A stretch of 64,000 bases of DNA from assembly GCF_014925405.1 (NCBI RefSeq), contig NZ_AQHJ01000034.1:124001-188000 (forward strand). Reading direction: 5' to 3'. Under the pieces are notes generated by a model that ran no database searches, had not been told where the DNA came from, and saw only the letters and a program-made list of their open reading frames with translations. Numbering within the stretch: position 1 is the first letter of the stretch; each line of letters opens with the position of its first letter. The position numbers and the translations under genes are program-made. Below are positions 14,261 through 24,112 of the stretch, piece after piece. This DNA is from Pseudoalteromonas ulvae UL12. GTDB lineage: Bacteria; Pseudomonadota; Gammaproteobacteria; Enterobacterales; Alteromonadaceae.

Positions 14261-16294
14261 ATGTCTCGATTGTCTTTTATTAATCGCCATAGCATGCCTT
14301 TGCTTTGTACTGCTGCATTATTACTGGCCTTATTGCCCAAGCCCTTAGTTGCAAGTCCAAACGTTGGGAGTCCAAAACTAGTGTTAAGTGATCAGCGAGG
14401 AGTCGAGCAAGCGCAAGGGGTTTTTGTACAATCGCATACCACCATGTCGGTGACGGGGTTAATTAATAAAGTCACGGTTAAGCAAGCATTTAAAAATCAA
14501 ACTGATCAAGTGCTCAATGGTCGTTATGTTTTTCCATTACCCGATGAAAGCGCGGTTTACCAGTTGAAAATGCGGGTTGGTGAGCGGGAGATTATCGGCA
14601 AAATTGAAGAAAAAAAACGTGCGCAAGCCGATTACGCACTCGCTCAGCGCCAAGGGAAAAAGGCCAGTTTAGTCACACAAAAACGAGCCAATGTATTTGT
14701 CAGTCAAATTGCCAATATTGAACCGGGGCAAACGGTGAGTATTGAGTTGGTATACCAGGAATTAGTGCGTTATCAGCAAGGCCAATTTAGTCTGCGCTTA
14801 CCTATGGTGGTGGCTCCGCGCTACCAACCCAGTCACCTTGTTTATGATATGGACTTAACAGGGAATTGGCCGAAAGTGAAGCCGTCTGATCCACTAACCG
14901 AGCTTGAGATGCACCTAAAAGATGTAACGCAAGGCGTGGAGCCTATTCTCACTCAGCAGATCAACATTGATTTGAATTTAGGCTTTGCGCTTAACGATAT
15001 TCATGCTCTTTTTCATGCAATTAACCAACAAAATCAGGGAAACCGCTATCAGGTTGCGCTTGCCGAAGGGACGACATTAGCAAACCGAGATTTTGTATTA
15101 CGTTTTCGACCTGCAGAGCAAGAAGCTGTAACTGCTGCAGTCTTTAAAGAGCACTTAAATGGTGAAGATTATGCGCTTATTATGCTGATGCCGCCAAGTG
15201 CACAATATCAACAGCAGCAAAGATTGGCGCGTGAAGTGGTGTTTGTCATTGATACATCAGGATCTATGCATGGCAGCTCGCTAGAGCAAGCAAAAAGTGC
15301 TTTATTTTTTGCTTTAGCAAATTTAGATCCTCAAGATAGTTTTAATATTCTTGCCTTTAACTCTAACGTCAATGCATTTAGTCAGCATGCTTTACCTGCA
15401 AATGATTTTAACCTTAGGCGCGCACGCACTTTTATTTATGGCTTAGAAGCGCAAGGTGGAACTGAAATCGCATCGGCGCTGAATTCAGTCCTTGATGGTC
15501 AAACCCACCATGATTTTTTACGGCAAGTGATTTTTTTAACCGATGGCAGTGTTTCCAACGAAGCTGAGCTTTTTAGTCAAATCAAACAGCAGTTGGGAGA
15601 TAGCCGATTGTTTACTATTGGTATTGGTTCGGCTCCAAACAGTTATTTTATGAGTCGTGCAGCTCAAGTCGGTCGAGGCACTTTTACCTATATTGGTGAT
15701 GTAAGTGACGTGCAATGGCAAATGAAAAACTTGTTTAATCAACTCGCTAATGCCGCGCTCAAACAGCTTCACATTGAAGATGCTCAAGGTAATGCATTGG
15801 ACTTTTGGCCTAAACCGATCCCTGACTTGTATTTTGACCAAGCTATGATGGTTGCGGTTAAATTACGACCAGATCAGCAAGAAATCCGCATTGCGGGATC
15901 ACAAGCCAATGGCCCATTTAGTGCCTCGTTTAAGTTGGCTAATGCGACAGAAGGAGACAATATTGCCAGATTGTGGGCAAGGCAAAAAATCAAAGCACTC
16001 CAATTGGGAGCAGCCGCTCAGATAGAACACGAAGAACCGATCGCAGAACAAGTGTTATCGTTGGCTTTAAAATATCAACTTCTCAGTCCTTATACGGCGT
16101 TATTGGCTATAGAGCACTCTCCTTCGTTGGGCTCTGGTTCATCCGATGAAACTGTTATCACACCGATGGCTGTAAAAGGCTGGACTGCGCCGTTGCCTCA
16201 AACCGATGGACAGAGCATTTGGCAGCTTATAGCGGGTCTGTTTTGTGTGTTATTGGCAATCGCTGTGCATCGTTATGAGCGTAAACTGTGCTAG
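14261..16294 (+). CDS. Marine proteobacterial sortase target protein (VIT and VWA domains)
   Basis: A 677-residue surface protein, the single dedicated substrate of the adjacent sortase. I choose ATG 14261, which has AAGGA upstream and gives a clean signal peptide (residues 1-32); an in-frame start at 14183 would add 26 residues with no signal character. A VIT domain occupies about 45-170 and a VWA domain about 320-500 with the MIDAS motif VIDTSGSMHGSS. The C-terminus has a sorting signal: LPQTD (about 645-649), a hydrophobic helix (IWQLIAGLFCVLLAIAV) and the basic tail HRYERKLC. LPQTD departs from canonical LPxTG. The 3' end overlaps the sortase start by 7 bases, suggesting translational coupling. 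Confidence 0.92.
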   Translation: MSRLSFINRHSMPLLCTAALLLALLPKPLVASPNVGSPKLVLSDQRGVEQAQGVFVQSHTTMSVTGLINKVTVKQAFKNQTDQVLNGRYVFPLPDESAVYQLKMRVGEREIIGKIEEKKRAQADYALAQRQGKKASLVTQKRANVFVSQIANIEPGQTVSIELVYQELVRYQQGQFSLRLPMVVAPRYQPSHLVYDMDLTGNWPKVKPSDPLTELEMHLKDVTQGVEPILTQQINIDLNLGFALNDIHALFHAINQQNQGNRYQVALAEGTTLANRDFVLRFRPAEQEAVTAAVFKEHLNGEDYALIMLMPPSAQYQQQQRLAREVVFVIDTSGSMHGSSLEQAKSALFFALANLDPQDSFNILAFNSNVNAFSQHALPANDFNLRRARTFIYGLEAQGGTEIASALNSVLDGQTHHDFLRQVIFLTDGSVSNEAELFSQIKQQLGDSRLFTIGIGSAPNSYFMSRAAQVGRGTFTYIGDVSDVQWQMKNLFNQLANAALKQLHIEDAQGNALDFWPKPIPDLYFDQAMMVAVKLRPDQQEIRIAGSQANGPFSASFKLANATEGDNIARLWARQKIKALQLGAAAQIEHEEPIAEQVLSLALKYQLLSPYTALLAIEHSPSLGSGSSDETVITPMAVKGWTAPLPQTDGQSIWQLIAGLFCVLLAIAVHRYERKLC

Positions 16295-16860
16295 GGAAAT
16301 ACAGCAAAATGGGCATCATCACCTTAACTGTACTCGGGTTGGGTTTGATGAGTAAAGGCTTGTATTGGCAAGGAAAAGCCGTGCTTGCGCAATATTTAAT
16401 TGCCAATGCATGGCAACAAAGCTTACAGACACAGCAAAATGTAAAGCCTTGGTTCTATGCCGACACCTATCCTGTTGCGCAGCTTGTTGTGCCAACCCAT
16501 GCAAAGCAGCAATATGTGTTGGCCAACGCTGATTTAGCCAGTTTAGCGTTTGGCCCCGCTGTGTTCCAAGGCGGCGCCTCACTGGCTGAACAAGGTGCTA
16601 GCCTTATTGCGGCTCATAATGACAGTCACTTTTCTTTTTTAGCTGATTTATCACTTGGAACGGTTATTAAGTTGCAGCTTAGCGATGCGCAGTGGCGTGA
16701 TTTTGTTGTCACTCAAGTACAAGTAATCGATCAATATGATACGTCCTTTTTGCTGCAAAAAACGGATAAAAAACGCCTTTATCTGGCAACTTGTTACCCA
16801 TTTAATAGCGTGGTATCAGGTACCAAGCAGCGTTTTGTTGTGACTACTGAACAGATTTAA
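16288..16860 (+). CDS. Class GN sortase
   Basis: A 190-residue membrane-anchored cysteine transpeptidase that cleaves the sorting signal of the preceding protein. Residues 8-26 are a signal anchor. The catalytic triad is visible: His110 in LIAAHNDSH, Cys169 in LYLATCYPF (the TLxTC position) and Arg182 in GTKQRFVV. The GTG start at 16288 overlaps the target gene; an alternative ATG at 16309 would trim seven residues without affecting the fold. Gram-negative bacteria of this type carry one sortase with one neighbouring target. Its 3' end overlaps the convergent EamA gene by 4 bases. Confidence 0.93.
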   Translation: MLGKYSKMGIITLTVLGLGLMSKGLYWQGKAVLAQYLIANAWQQSLQTQQNVKPWFYADTYPVAQLVVPTHAKQQYVLANADLASLAFGPAVFQGGASLAEQGASLIAAHNDSHFSFLADLSLGTVIKLQLSDAQWRDFVVTQVQVIDQYDTSFLLQKTDKKRLYLATCYPFNSVVSGTKQRFVVTTEQI

Positions 16861-17819
16861 GCTTTGTGCTCACAAGTGCTTTGCTGTTCAAGCTGGCCAA
16901 GTGGGTCATCGTCGTCTTGCACCTGAGTGTTGTGGCGCTGACTGATTATGACCCCTAAAAACACCACAGCAATACTTAACCATTGGGTAACCGTGAGCAC
17001 TTCATGCAAAATAATCGCTGAAAGTAATAACGAAAAAATAGGGATAAGATTTGAAAATGCAGCCGCTGTGAGCACGGATATCTTGCTGATTGCATAGTTA
17101 TACATACCATATCCACCAAGGGTCACAAACGTGCCCAGATACAAAATGCTTAGCAACGCATTATTATTGAGCTGGGTGGGTATTTCAATGAATAGTAAAA
17201 AGGGCGCAAAAAAGAGGGTACCGCTTAGCCCTTGCAGTGCAATTAATGAAAGCGGAGAGTAGCGGGCGCAAAGATGTTTCACGCTGACGGTGTAATAAGC
17301 TGCGCAAATCATAGCGAGAAACTCTAAAAAGTTGCCCAGTAATGGATTTGGTGCTTGATCTGAATGTGGCGAGACTAAGGTTAATAAAATACTGCCGCCA
17401 ATACACAAAGAAAAACCAACTAAGATTGCCTTACTTAGACGCTCTTTGAGCATATAAAAGGCTAAAAAGGCGACAATAATTGGCAAGCACGACACCAAGA
17501 CACCTGCTTGTGAGGCCGAAGTATATTCCAGTGCATGCCCTTCAAATAAAAAATACAAGCAAGGCTCTGCCAATGACATACTGAGTAAATATTTCCAATC
17601 TCCAGCTTGGTATTCAAACTGTTTGACCCATCGCCACAAAAGGATACATACCGTTAAAGTGGTAAGCATGCGTAAAAAAATCACTAAGGCAGGATCATAA
17701 ATGGCCACCGCATATTTTAAGGCAATAAAAGAGCTGCCCCAGAGAAAGGTGGCGATGATCAAACAAAGGGAAGCAGGCATATACACGAACTCAAAATTAA
17801 CGGGCATAAATAGTAGCAT
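16857..17819 (-). CDS. EamA-family (DMT superfamily) transporter
   Basis: A 320-residue inner-membrane permease of the drug/metabolite transporter superfamily, with about ten hydrophobic helices in two EamA repeats (first: CLIIATFLWGSSFIALKYAV; second: AMICAAYYTVSVKHLCARYSPL onward). The C-terminal tail is short, acidic and soluble (QVQDDDDPLGQLEQQ). The listed start has no Shine-Dalgarno; an internal ATG at 17780 (MPASLCLII) fits the first helix better and may be the true start. The substrate is unknown; family members export amino acids or metabolites. It is divergent from proB and convergent with the sortase gene. Confidence 0.82.
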   Translation of the reverse strand: MLLFMPVNFEFVYMPASLCLIIATFLWGSSFIALKYAVAIYDPALVIFLRMLTTLTVCILLWRWVKQFEYQAGDWKYLLSMSLAEPCLYFLFEGHALEYTSASQAGVLVSCLPIIVAFLAFYMLKERLSKAILVGFSLCIGGSILLTLVSPHSDQAPNPLLGNFLEFLAMICAAYYTVSVKHLCARYSPLSLIALQGLSGTLFFAPFLLFIEIPTQLNNNALLSILYLGTFVTLGGYGMYNYAISKISVLTAAAFSNLIPIFSLLLSAIILHEVLTVTQWLSIAVVFLGVIISQRHNTQVQDDDDPLGQLEQQSTCEHKA

Positions 17820-17926
17820 TTGACGCTGTAAATAGCAGCGCTGAGATTTGCTTTTTACATTGATTAAAGCTTGTGCAAAGTCATTGTTTTGATATAACTA
17901 TCTCTCACTGAGAATGAGGGAAATCA

Positions 17927-19039
17927 ATGAATAACAGTAAAACCATAGTGGTAAAGCTGGGGACTAGTGTGCTCACAGGAGGGAGTTTTACTCTTGATAA
18001 AGCGCACATGGTCGAACTGGTTCGTCAATGCGCACAATTACGCCAACAAGGCCATAAAGTAATCTTAGTTTCTAGTGGTGCCGTAGCTGCAGGGAAAGAG
18101 CATTTACATATGAGCTGTGATCTAAATAATTTAGCGAATAAACAAATGCTTGCAGCTGTTGGGCAAAGTCAGTTAATTCTGACCTGGCAAACATTATTTA
18201 ATATTTATGGGATCCATGTTGGGCAAATGCTGTTAACCCGAGCCGACTTAGATGACCGTGAGCGCTACTTAAATGCACGCGATACGCTTGGCGCTTTACT
18301 TAAACATAATATCGTTCCCATCATAAATGAGAACGATGCCGTTGCTACCGCAGAAATCAAAGTAGGTGATAACGATAACTTATCTGCGTTGACTGCGATT
18401 TTAGCGCAAGCCGATCATTTATTATTATTAACCGATCAGCCAGGATTGTTTACTGCCGATCCGCGTAGTAACCCTGAGGCTACATTAATAGAAGAAGTCG
18501 ATAAAATTGATGATCGCATTCGTGCATTAGCGGGTGGCAGTGGCACAAACCTAGGCACAGGAGGCATGGCAACTAAATTACAAGCGGCTGATATTGCTCG
18601 TCGCGCCGGTGTCGAAACCATCATTGCCGCAGGGCATCGCCCAAATGTAATACTTGAAAGTGTTAATAAAACAGCGATTGGCACGCGGATTAAACCGCTA
18701 GGAAGTCCAATCGAAGGACGAAAACGCTGGTTGTTAGCTGGCCCCGTAAGCAGTGGCAAATTATGCTTAGATGCAGGTGCCACTGATGCGGTTGTGCTAC
18801 AAGGTTCGAGCCTGTTAGCGAAAGGAATCAAACATGTCGAAGGTGTGTTTCAGCGTGGTGAGCTAGTTGAGCTGTGTAACGCGCAAGGTGAAATTATTGC
18901 CCGTGGTTTATGTCGCTACAGCAGCGCTGATTTATCGCAAATCAAAGGACTTCATTCAGAGCAATTTAAAGCACTGTTAGGGTTTGATTACGGAAAGGCC
19001 ATCGTTCACCGAGATGATTTAGTACTACTCGATGATTAA
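17927..19039 (+). CDS. proB: Glutamate 5-kinase
   Basis: Catalyses the first step of proline synthesis, ATP-dependent phosphorylation of glutamate. The protein has 370 residues: an amino-acid kinase domain (about 1-260, with [12 protein letters not shown] at the N-terminus and IINENDAVA in the glutamate/loop region) and a C-terminal PUA domain (about 280-360, [23 protein letters not shown]). It has the normal full length for the PUA-containing form. ATG 17927 follows GAGGGAAATCA. Feedback inhibition by proline is usual for this form. proA follows 18 bp downstream in the same operon. Confidence 0.97.
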   Translation: MNNSKTIVVKLGTSVLTGGSFTLDKAHMVELVRQCAQLRQQGHKVILVSSGAVAAGKEHLHMSCDLNNLANKQMLAAVGQSQLILTWQTLFNIYGIHVGQMLLTRADLDDRERYLNARDTLGALLKHNIVPIINENDAVATAEIKVGDNDNLSALTAILAQADHLLLLTDQPGLFTADPRSNPEATLIEEVDKIDDRIRALAGGSGTNLGTGGMATKLQAADIARRAGVETIIAAGHRPNVILESVNKTAIGTRIKPLGSPIEGRKRWLLAGPVSSGKLCLDAGATDAVVLQGSSLLAKGIKHVEGVFQRGELVELCNAQGEIIARGLCRYSSADLSQIKGLHSEQFKALLGFDYGKAIVHRDDLVLLDD

Positions 19040-19057
19040 TTAAAAATAGGGTGAGGT

Positions 19058-20299
19058 ATGTTAGAAGATTTAGCTAAACGAGCAAAAAACGCGAGCTACC
19101 AATTAAGTGTTGCAACAACAGCCGAAAAAAATAATGCACTCGAGGCAATTAGACGCCTACTTATCGAACAAGAGTCGGATATTTTAGCTACCAATCAGCG
19201 TGATATCACCGAAGGACGGCAGCAAGGGCTAAGTGATGCGCTAATCGATCGTTTATTATTAACTCCAGATAGGTTAGCGGGTATTTGCCAAGATATTGAG
19301 CGCTTGGTCGCAATGAGCGACCCGATCGGTGAAGAATATCAAGGTAGGCAGCTTGAAAACGGGTTGTTTTTGAAAAAAAGAACCGTTCCTTTGGGTGTGA
19401 TTGGGGTGATATATGAAGCAAGACCCAATGTGACCATCGATATTGCTTGTTTAGCATTAAAAACAGGAAATGCAGCCATTTTGCGTGGTGGAAAAGAGAC
19501 CATTCATTCAAATAAAAAGCTGGTGGCGATTATTGCTGAGGCTTTGCAAAGTGTCGGGATGAACCCAGAAGCTGTTCAGCTCATTGGTGATCCAGATCGT
19601 GCATATATTTATCAATTACTCAAACTCGACAAGTATGTCGATATGATTATTCCACGTGGTGGGCAAACGTTACAGCAAGTGTGTGTGGAAAATAGCACTA
19701 TTCCTGTCATCACTGGAGGGATTGGTATTTGTCATTTATATGTTGATGAATCGGCCGATTTTGACAAAGCAATCGCGGTGATCAGCAATGCTAAAGTACA
19801 ACGCCCCAGTGTCTGCAACGCCCTAGATACTGTGCTTATTCATCAATCTATCGCGGCAACGTTTTTACCGCGTTTAGCCTCAGAGCTTATCCAGCAAGGT
19901 GTCACTTTAAAAGGGTGCATGCAAAGCAGCGAAATAGCATCACAGATTAGTTTGGCGGGAGCGGATGACTTTGATACAGAGTGGTTAAGCTTAACGTTAG
20001 GCATTAAAATTGTGTCTGAGCTCCAAGATGCGGTTGAGCACATTCGACTCCACTCAACAGCTCACTCAGATGGAATTTTAACCCAATGCTTAAACGCAGC
20101 GGAGCAATTTGTCGCTCGAGTGAATTCCGCAGCTGTGTATGTCAATGCAAGTACACGTTTTACTGATGGTTCTCAATTTGGTTTAGGTGCAGAGGTCGCT
20201 GTTTCAACTCAAAAGCTGCATGCTCGAGGGCCGATGGGGCTTGAGGCTTTGACAACTTACAAATGGATTGGCCAAGGCGACGGTCTAATACGAAACTAG
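19058..20299 (+). CDS. proA: Gamma-glutamyl phosphate reductase
   Basis: The second enzyme of proline synthesis, reducing glutamyl 5-phosphate with NADPH in the cytosol. The 413-residue protein belongs to the aldehyde dehydrogenase superfamily. The catalytic cysteine is in [12 protein letters not shown] at about residue 253. The N-terminal [21 protein letters not shown] segment and the C-terminal [30 protein letters not shown] are ProA hallmarks. The start is preceded by GGTGAGG. It forms a two-gene operon with proB and is followed by a hairpin terminator. Confidence 0.97.
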   Translation: MLEDLAKRAKNASYQLSVATTAEKNNALEAIRRLLIEQESDILATNQRDITEGRQQGLSDALIDRLLLTPDRLAGICQDIERLVAMSDPIGEEYQGRQLENGLFLKKRTVPLGVIGVIYEARPNVTIDIACLALKTGNAAILRGGKETIHSNKKLVAIIAEALQSVGMNPEAVQLIGDPDRAYIYQLLKLDKYVDMIIPRGGQTLQQVCVENSTIPVITGGIGICHLYVDESADFDKAIAVISNAKVQRPSVCNALDTVLIHQSIAATFLPRLASELIQQGVTLKGCMQSSEIASQISLAGADDFDTEWLSLTLGIKIVSELQDAVEHIRLHSTAHSDGILTQCLNAAEQFVARVNSAAVYVNASTRFTDGSQFGLGAEVAVSTQKLHARGPMGLEALTTYKWIGQGDGLIRN

Positions 20300-20309
20300 C
20301 GAGAATAGT

Positions 20310-20346
20310 AAAAGCGTATATGCTTAAGGCTATATGCTTTTTGACT
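20310..20346 (+). terminator. Probable proBA terminator
   Basis: AAAAGC-GTATA pairs with TATAT-GCTTTT (arms near 20310-20321 and 20331-20342, one G-T pair), with a loop around TTAAGG and a CTTTTT tail. It is placed directly after proA. Confidence 0.55.
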
Positions 20347-20387
20347 AAAAAAGCCTCATAATTTCGCTTCATTGAAGAGAGTGCGTT

Positions 20388-21380
20388 GTGACATCAAACT
20401 CAGCTTACCCGTGTGCTCATGAGTGGATTATTTCTCTCACTCAACAAGAAGATGAAAAGCAACTCGACCTCATTTTAATTACTGCGTTACAAACCATTTT
20501 ATTTGGTTGTCAGTTAGGCGTGTACATTAGTAAATTTATTAATGAAGGGCTTGCTCCTCAGCAGATATATTTCGGCCACGATGCTATTGTGCTCAATCAA
20601 GAGCAATCCCTTGAGTATTTAAATAAAGTTAAAAAAAGTAAACTTCATCTGCATGAAACCCCAGAAAATTCTAATGTGGCGATTCCAGTGTATCATTTTG
20701 GTAAAGTGATTGGCTTTGTCATTGCAAAAGGCGCTGTTGTTGGGGATTTAGCTAAAATCACAGTCGCTATTCATGTGTTAAATATTTATGCCAATCATTT
20801 ATACCTACTTTACCGCAGTCAGCTTGACCCTCTGACTGAGTTATTAAATCGGCAAATTTTTGATTTAAAATTGCTCGAGATGATTACAGAGCAAGGATAC
20901 AAAAAGCGCCGCGCAGATTATAAAGAACAGCGGATGTGGTTTTTTGCGATGCTTGATATTGATTTTTTTAAATCCGTGAATGATAACTTTGGGCATATGA
21001 TTGGAGATGAGGTGTTGCTGCTGATTGCGCGTATTATCAAAAACCATTTTCGCAGTGAGGACTATATATTTCGTTATGGTGGAGAGGAATTTGCCATTCT
21101 ATTTCAGTGCCAGCAAATTGCATTTGCGGCTGATATGTTGGAAAAGTTGCGTGAAAAAGTGGCTCAATTTAATTTTCCTCAAGTACAACATGTGACAGTA
21201 AGTATCGGCTTTACGCCGTTATTACAATTTGAAATGGTGCCTTCGTTGGTTCAAAAAGCAGATCAAGCGCTGTATTTTTCCAAAAGTAATGGTCGTGACC
21301 GAGTCTCTAATTTTACTGATATCGACCCTCATACACTGCTCAAACACCAATATGGTCATCAAGAACCTGAATTGTTTTAA
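20388..21380 (+). CDS. Diguanylate cyclase (GGDEF) with N-terminal GAF-like domain
   Basis: A 330-residue soluble protein predicted to make cyclic di-GMP. The N-terminal half (about 20-145) resembles a GAF-type sensor (TALQTILFGCQLGVYI, then VAIPVYHFGKVIGFVIA). The GGDEF domain spans about 150-320 with the active-site motif RYGGEEFAILF. The product-inhibition I-site RSED lies five residues before it, so allosteric feedback is likely. The start is GTG 20388. It is flanked by proA and a glutaredoxin-like gene with no operon logic. No EAL domain is present. Confidence 0.9.
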   Translation: MTSNSAYPCAHEWIISLTQQEDEKQLDLILITALQTILFGCQLGVYISKFINEGLAPQQIYFGHDAIVLNQEQSLEYLNKVKKSKLHLHETPENSNVAIPVYHFGKVIGFVIAKGAVVGDLAKITVAIHVLNIYANHLYLLYRSQLDPLTELLNRQIFDLKLLEMITEQGYKKRRADYKEQRMWFFAMLDIDFFKSVNDNFGHMIGDEVLLLIARIIKNHFRSEDYIFRYGGEEFAILFQCQQIAFAADMLEKLREKVAQFNFPQVQHVTVSIGFTPLLQFEMVPSLVQKADQALYFSKSNGRDRVSNFTDIDPHTLLKHQYGHQEPELF

Positions 21381-21434
21381 CGCTTAACAAGCTTGTGGTA
21401 AAGTGCGCGCAATAAATTGACTTGGAGCGCAAAT

Positions 21435-21794
21435 ATGAAGTTTGTTCGTTGGTTTTTAGGCCGCATTATTTTATTAATTGATTTTATTTTTAGTCCCAAA
21501 CGGCAACAACGTGATGAGCAATCGCAAGCGATGGTTGATCAACAAGCTCAGGCATTGGCTTTGTATCAATTTAATGCCTGTCCATTTTGTGTGAAAGTAC
21601 GTCGTGTATTAAAGCGTCAAAATGTACCTGTTGCGTTACGTGATGCGAAAGATGATCCCGTGTATCGCCAAGAATTAGCTGAACAGGGTGGAAAAGTTAA
21701 GGTGCCGTGTCTTCGTATTGAAGAAAACGATCAGGTGACTTGGTTGTATGAATCAAACGATATTATCCGCTATTTAGAAAAACGTTTTCCATGA
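21435..21794 (+). CDS. Membrane-anchored glutaredoxin-like protein
   Basis: A 119-residue protein with an N-terminal hydrophobic anchor (FVRWFLGRIILLIDFIF) and a glutaredoxin/GST-N thioredoxin fold (about 45-119). The redox motif CPFC lies in LYQFNACPFCVKV, the cis-proline in KVPCLRIEE, and the end reads SNDIIRYLEKRF. I use ATG 21435 because GGAG at 21425-21428 is well spaced and the helix then follows directly; an in-frame start at 21417 would add six residues. Its role is probably thiol-disulfide or glutathione-linked redox chemistry at the membrane; the partner is unknown. A strong terminator follows. Confidence 0.85.
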   Translation: MKFVRWFLGRIILLIDFIFSPKRQQRDEQSQAMVDQQAQALALYQFNACPFCVKVRRVLKRQNVPVALRDAKDDPVYRQELAEQGGKVKVPCLRIEENDQVTWLYESNDIIRYLEKRFP

Positions 21795-21824
21795 TTGAGT
21801 ACTTATTTTAAGTGAGTGAATTGC

Positions 21825-21860
21825 AAAAAAGCCCTAATTTAAAAAATTAGGGCTTTTTTT
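21825..21860. terminator. Terminator after the glutaredoxin-like gene
   Basis: Arms 21825-21840 and 21844-21859 are perfect complements (AAAAAAGCCCTAATTT), with AAA as loop and a T-run at the end. Confidence 0.93.
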
Positions 21861-21974
21861 ATTGGCATATTGTTCTTATTGATTTAACTCAACTATATCT
21901 TAAAGGAGTCGATATAAAGTGCAGCGGCCTGATGTAGAAGCATTTTAGAAAAAGCATAAAAAGAGGAACGAAAT

Positions 21975-23960
21975 TTGAAGTTATCAATTGGTAGAGTGCT
22001 GTATTTATCCTTTAGCACAGTATTAGTATTAATGTTTATTGCCAGCCTAGTGGTGTGGCAAAAACAAAATACCTCAGTCAACATTGCAACAGAAGTCGCT
22101 GAGGATGATGTTCCTGGTGTGTTGCTCTATTTGCAACTTCTAGATGAAATGGGGGATATGAGTGCAGAAGCCATGGCCTATACATTAGGTCGACCTAACT
22201 CAAAATCTAACTTCGAATCTAACTATCAAGAATTCAAAAAGTTTCATCAGCAATTGGTGCCTTTAGAGTCAAGCACACCAGAGCAACGGCAATTACTCGA
22301 CAAAGCAATCAATAATATTAATAAATATAAACAAGAGATTGAGAAAAATGTCTTTGATGTGTATTCATACGAGCGTGAAGTAAATGCACTAGCGCTGTAT
22401 AAAAAAACGCGATTTGAAGTTGGTGGGCAGCTCAAAGCTTTGCTTACCACACAAAAAAATGCCGCTCTGAATGCTGTTGATCAACAGTTCAATAAAGAGA
22501 ATGTTGATTTACTGAGATATATTCTAGAAATTGAAGATGAAACAGATGACCTATTAACTTTCTTAGGTAAATATGTATCGGGTGATGATGAAGCAAAAAG
22601 AGACTTTGAAGAGGATGCCAAAGAGTACCAGCAATACCTCAATAAACTTCAAGGTCTAATTGCACCACAGGTTTTTCAGTCGATTGTGAGCTTAAAACAG
22701 ACGATTGTTCAAAATGCAGAGGATATTTTTTCAACACTGGTTCCTTCGGCAAAAATCAACGCTCAACAAGCATTATTTAGAGCAGGGAAAATGTATTTAT
22801 CCGATATTGAAGATGAATTAGAAGCGGCCTCTGATGATGAAATTAATGAAGCTACAACAGGTGTTGCAACCTTAAAAGAAGCCCTTAATACAGCAACAAA
22901 TACATTGTTTATCACCACTTTTCTCGCGATATTAATCGGATGTTTAATAGCCTGGAAGTTGTCGACCAGTATTACATTTAGATTAAAACGGTTAACCAAT
23001 CATGCCGGTGAGATCGCAAAAGGAAACTTGTTATTAAGCGCTATTGAAGTCACTCATGAAGATGAGCTGGGTGAGTTAGCAACGTCGATTAATGATATGC
23101 AAAGTGCATTACAACGTTTAATCAAAGAAATTGGTTTTGTAGCAAAAGGTGTCTCTGATGCCAGTCAATCACTTACTAATGCCAGTCAGCAAATTAATGC
23201 AGGTAGTCAAGAGCAAGCCTCTAAATCTCATCAAATTGCTGCGGCTTCGGAAGAAATGACCGCAACAGTAAATGATGTTGCAGCTCAAACACAAGAAGCT
23301 GCAGGTCAAGCAAGTGAAGCTGGGCGCGCCGCCTCCGAAGGTGGAGTGATTATGAGTAATGCCGTGCAAAGCTCACAACGAGTCGCTGATTTGATGGAAG
23401 AGATTGCAAATACGGTGAGTAGCTTAGGTGAGAGAAGTGTTGAAATCGGTCAGGTTATTAGTGTTATTACCTCTATTGCAGAGCAAACTAACTTATTGGC
23501 GTTAAATGCAGCCATTGAGGCGGCGCGTGCCGGTGAGGCGGGCCGAGGCTTTGCTGTGGTCGCCGATGAAGTTCGAGGTTTAGCTGAACGCACTGCCAAA
23601 GCGACCAAAGAAGTCTCAGATTCAATTACTGCGATTCAACAAGAAACCGAAACGGCCGTCTCGCGCATGCAGCGAGGTACTGAGGCGGTCTCTGAAGGCG
23701 TAGAACATAGCCGAGCAGCGGGTGATGCACTAGGGCGTATTGTTGAATTGGCTGCTGTGGTAAATGACATGATTCAATCGATAGCCAGTGCCGCAGAAGA
23801 GCAAACGGCGGTGACGAAGGAAATCACTCAGGATATTACCACCATTAGTGATATTGCCAATGATTCAGTGAATCAAACTGCAAGTGCAGAACAAACTGCC
23901 ATCGCTTTAGGTGGCAAAGTGAAGCAGTTAGAAGAACTCATTGCTGAATTTAAAGTATAA
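21975..23960 (+). CDS. Methyl-accepting chemotaxis protein
   Basis: A 661-residue transmembrane chemoreceptor. TM1 lies at about 8-28, a periplasmic helical-bundle sensor at about 30-310 and TM2 at about 312-332. A HAMP domain follows, then a long cytoplasmic coiled coil with the CheA/CheW-binding hairpin tip [31 protein letters not shown]. The ligand is unknown; the acidic, helical sensor resembles four-helix-bundle (HBM/TarH-like) types. The start is TTG 21975 after AGAGGA; no nearby ATG fits the first helix. No C-terminal CheR-binding pentapeptide is seen. The gene is monocistronic and followed by a terminator. Confidence 0.93.
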   Translation: MKLSIGRVLYLSFSTVLVLMFIASLVVWQKQNTSVNIATEVAEDDVPGVLLYLQLLDEMGDMSAEAMAYTLGRPNSKSNFESNYQEFKKFHQQLVPLESSTPEQRQLLDKAINNINKYKQEIEKNVFDVYSYEREVNALALYKKTRFEVGGQLKALLTTQKNAALNAVDQQFNKENVDLLRYILEIEDETDDLLTFLGKYVSGDDEAKRDFEEDAKEYQQYLNKLQGLIAPQVFQSIVSLKQTIVQNAEDIFSTLVPSAKINAQQALFRAGKMYLSDIEDELEAASDDEINEATTGVATLKEALNTATNTLFITTFLAILIGCLIAWKLSTSITFRLKRLTNHAGEIAKGNLLLSAIEVTHEDELGELATSINDMQSALQRLIKEIGFVAKGVSDASQSLTNASQQINAGSQEQASKSHQIAAASEEMTATVNDVAAQTQEAAGQASEAGRAASEGGVIMSNAVQSSQRVADLMEEIANTVSSLGERSVEIGQVISVITSIAEQTNLLALNAAIEAARAGEAGRGFAVVADEVRGLAERTAKATKEVSDSITAIQQETETAVSRMQRGTEAVSEGVEHSRAAGDALGRIVELAAVVNDMIQSIASAAEEQTAVTKEITQDITTISDIANDSVNQTASAEQTAIALGGKVKQLEELIAEFKV

Positions 23961-23979
23961 ATGAACGTGTTATTCAGTC

Positions 23980-24008
23980 AGCCGCAATGACTTCATTGCG
24001 GCTTTTTT
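23980..24008 (+). terminator. Terminator after the chemoreceptor gene
   Basis: AGCCGCAATGA (23980-23990) pairs with TCATTGCGGCT (23993-24003) and is followed by a T-run. Confidence 0.9.
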
Positions 24009-24022
24009 ATGTCATCAGAAAT

Positions 24023-24041
24023 ATATTACAGATTGTAATAT
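24023..24041. promoter_or_regulatory. Dyad upstream of gltX
   Basis: ATATTACA-GAT-TGTAATAT is a perfect 8-bp inverted repeat with a 3-nt spacer, about 70 bp before the gltX start. It has the form of a repressor or activator site but matches no consensus I can name. Confidence 0.4.
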
Positions 24042-24112
24042 CGCTACGATTTTACGGGACTTTATGCTAACCTTCGCGACCATTACAGACTTATTTTTTA
24101 GAGATTTTATTA

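Noticed and set aside
21879..21892. TTGAT-TTAA-CTCAA, an FNR-like site before a chemoreceptor gene
   Set aside because: One half-site has a mismatch in a strongly conserved position and no supporting promoter was identified.
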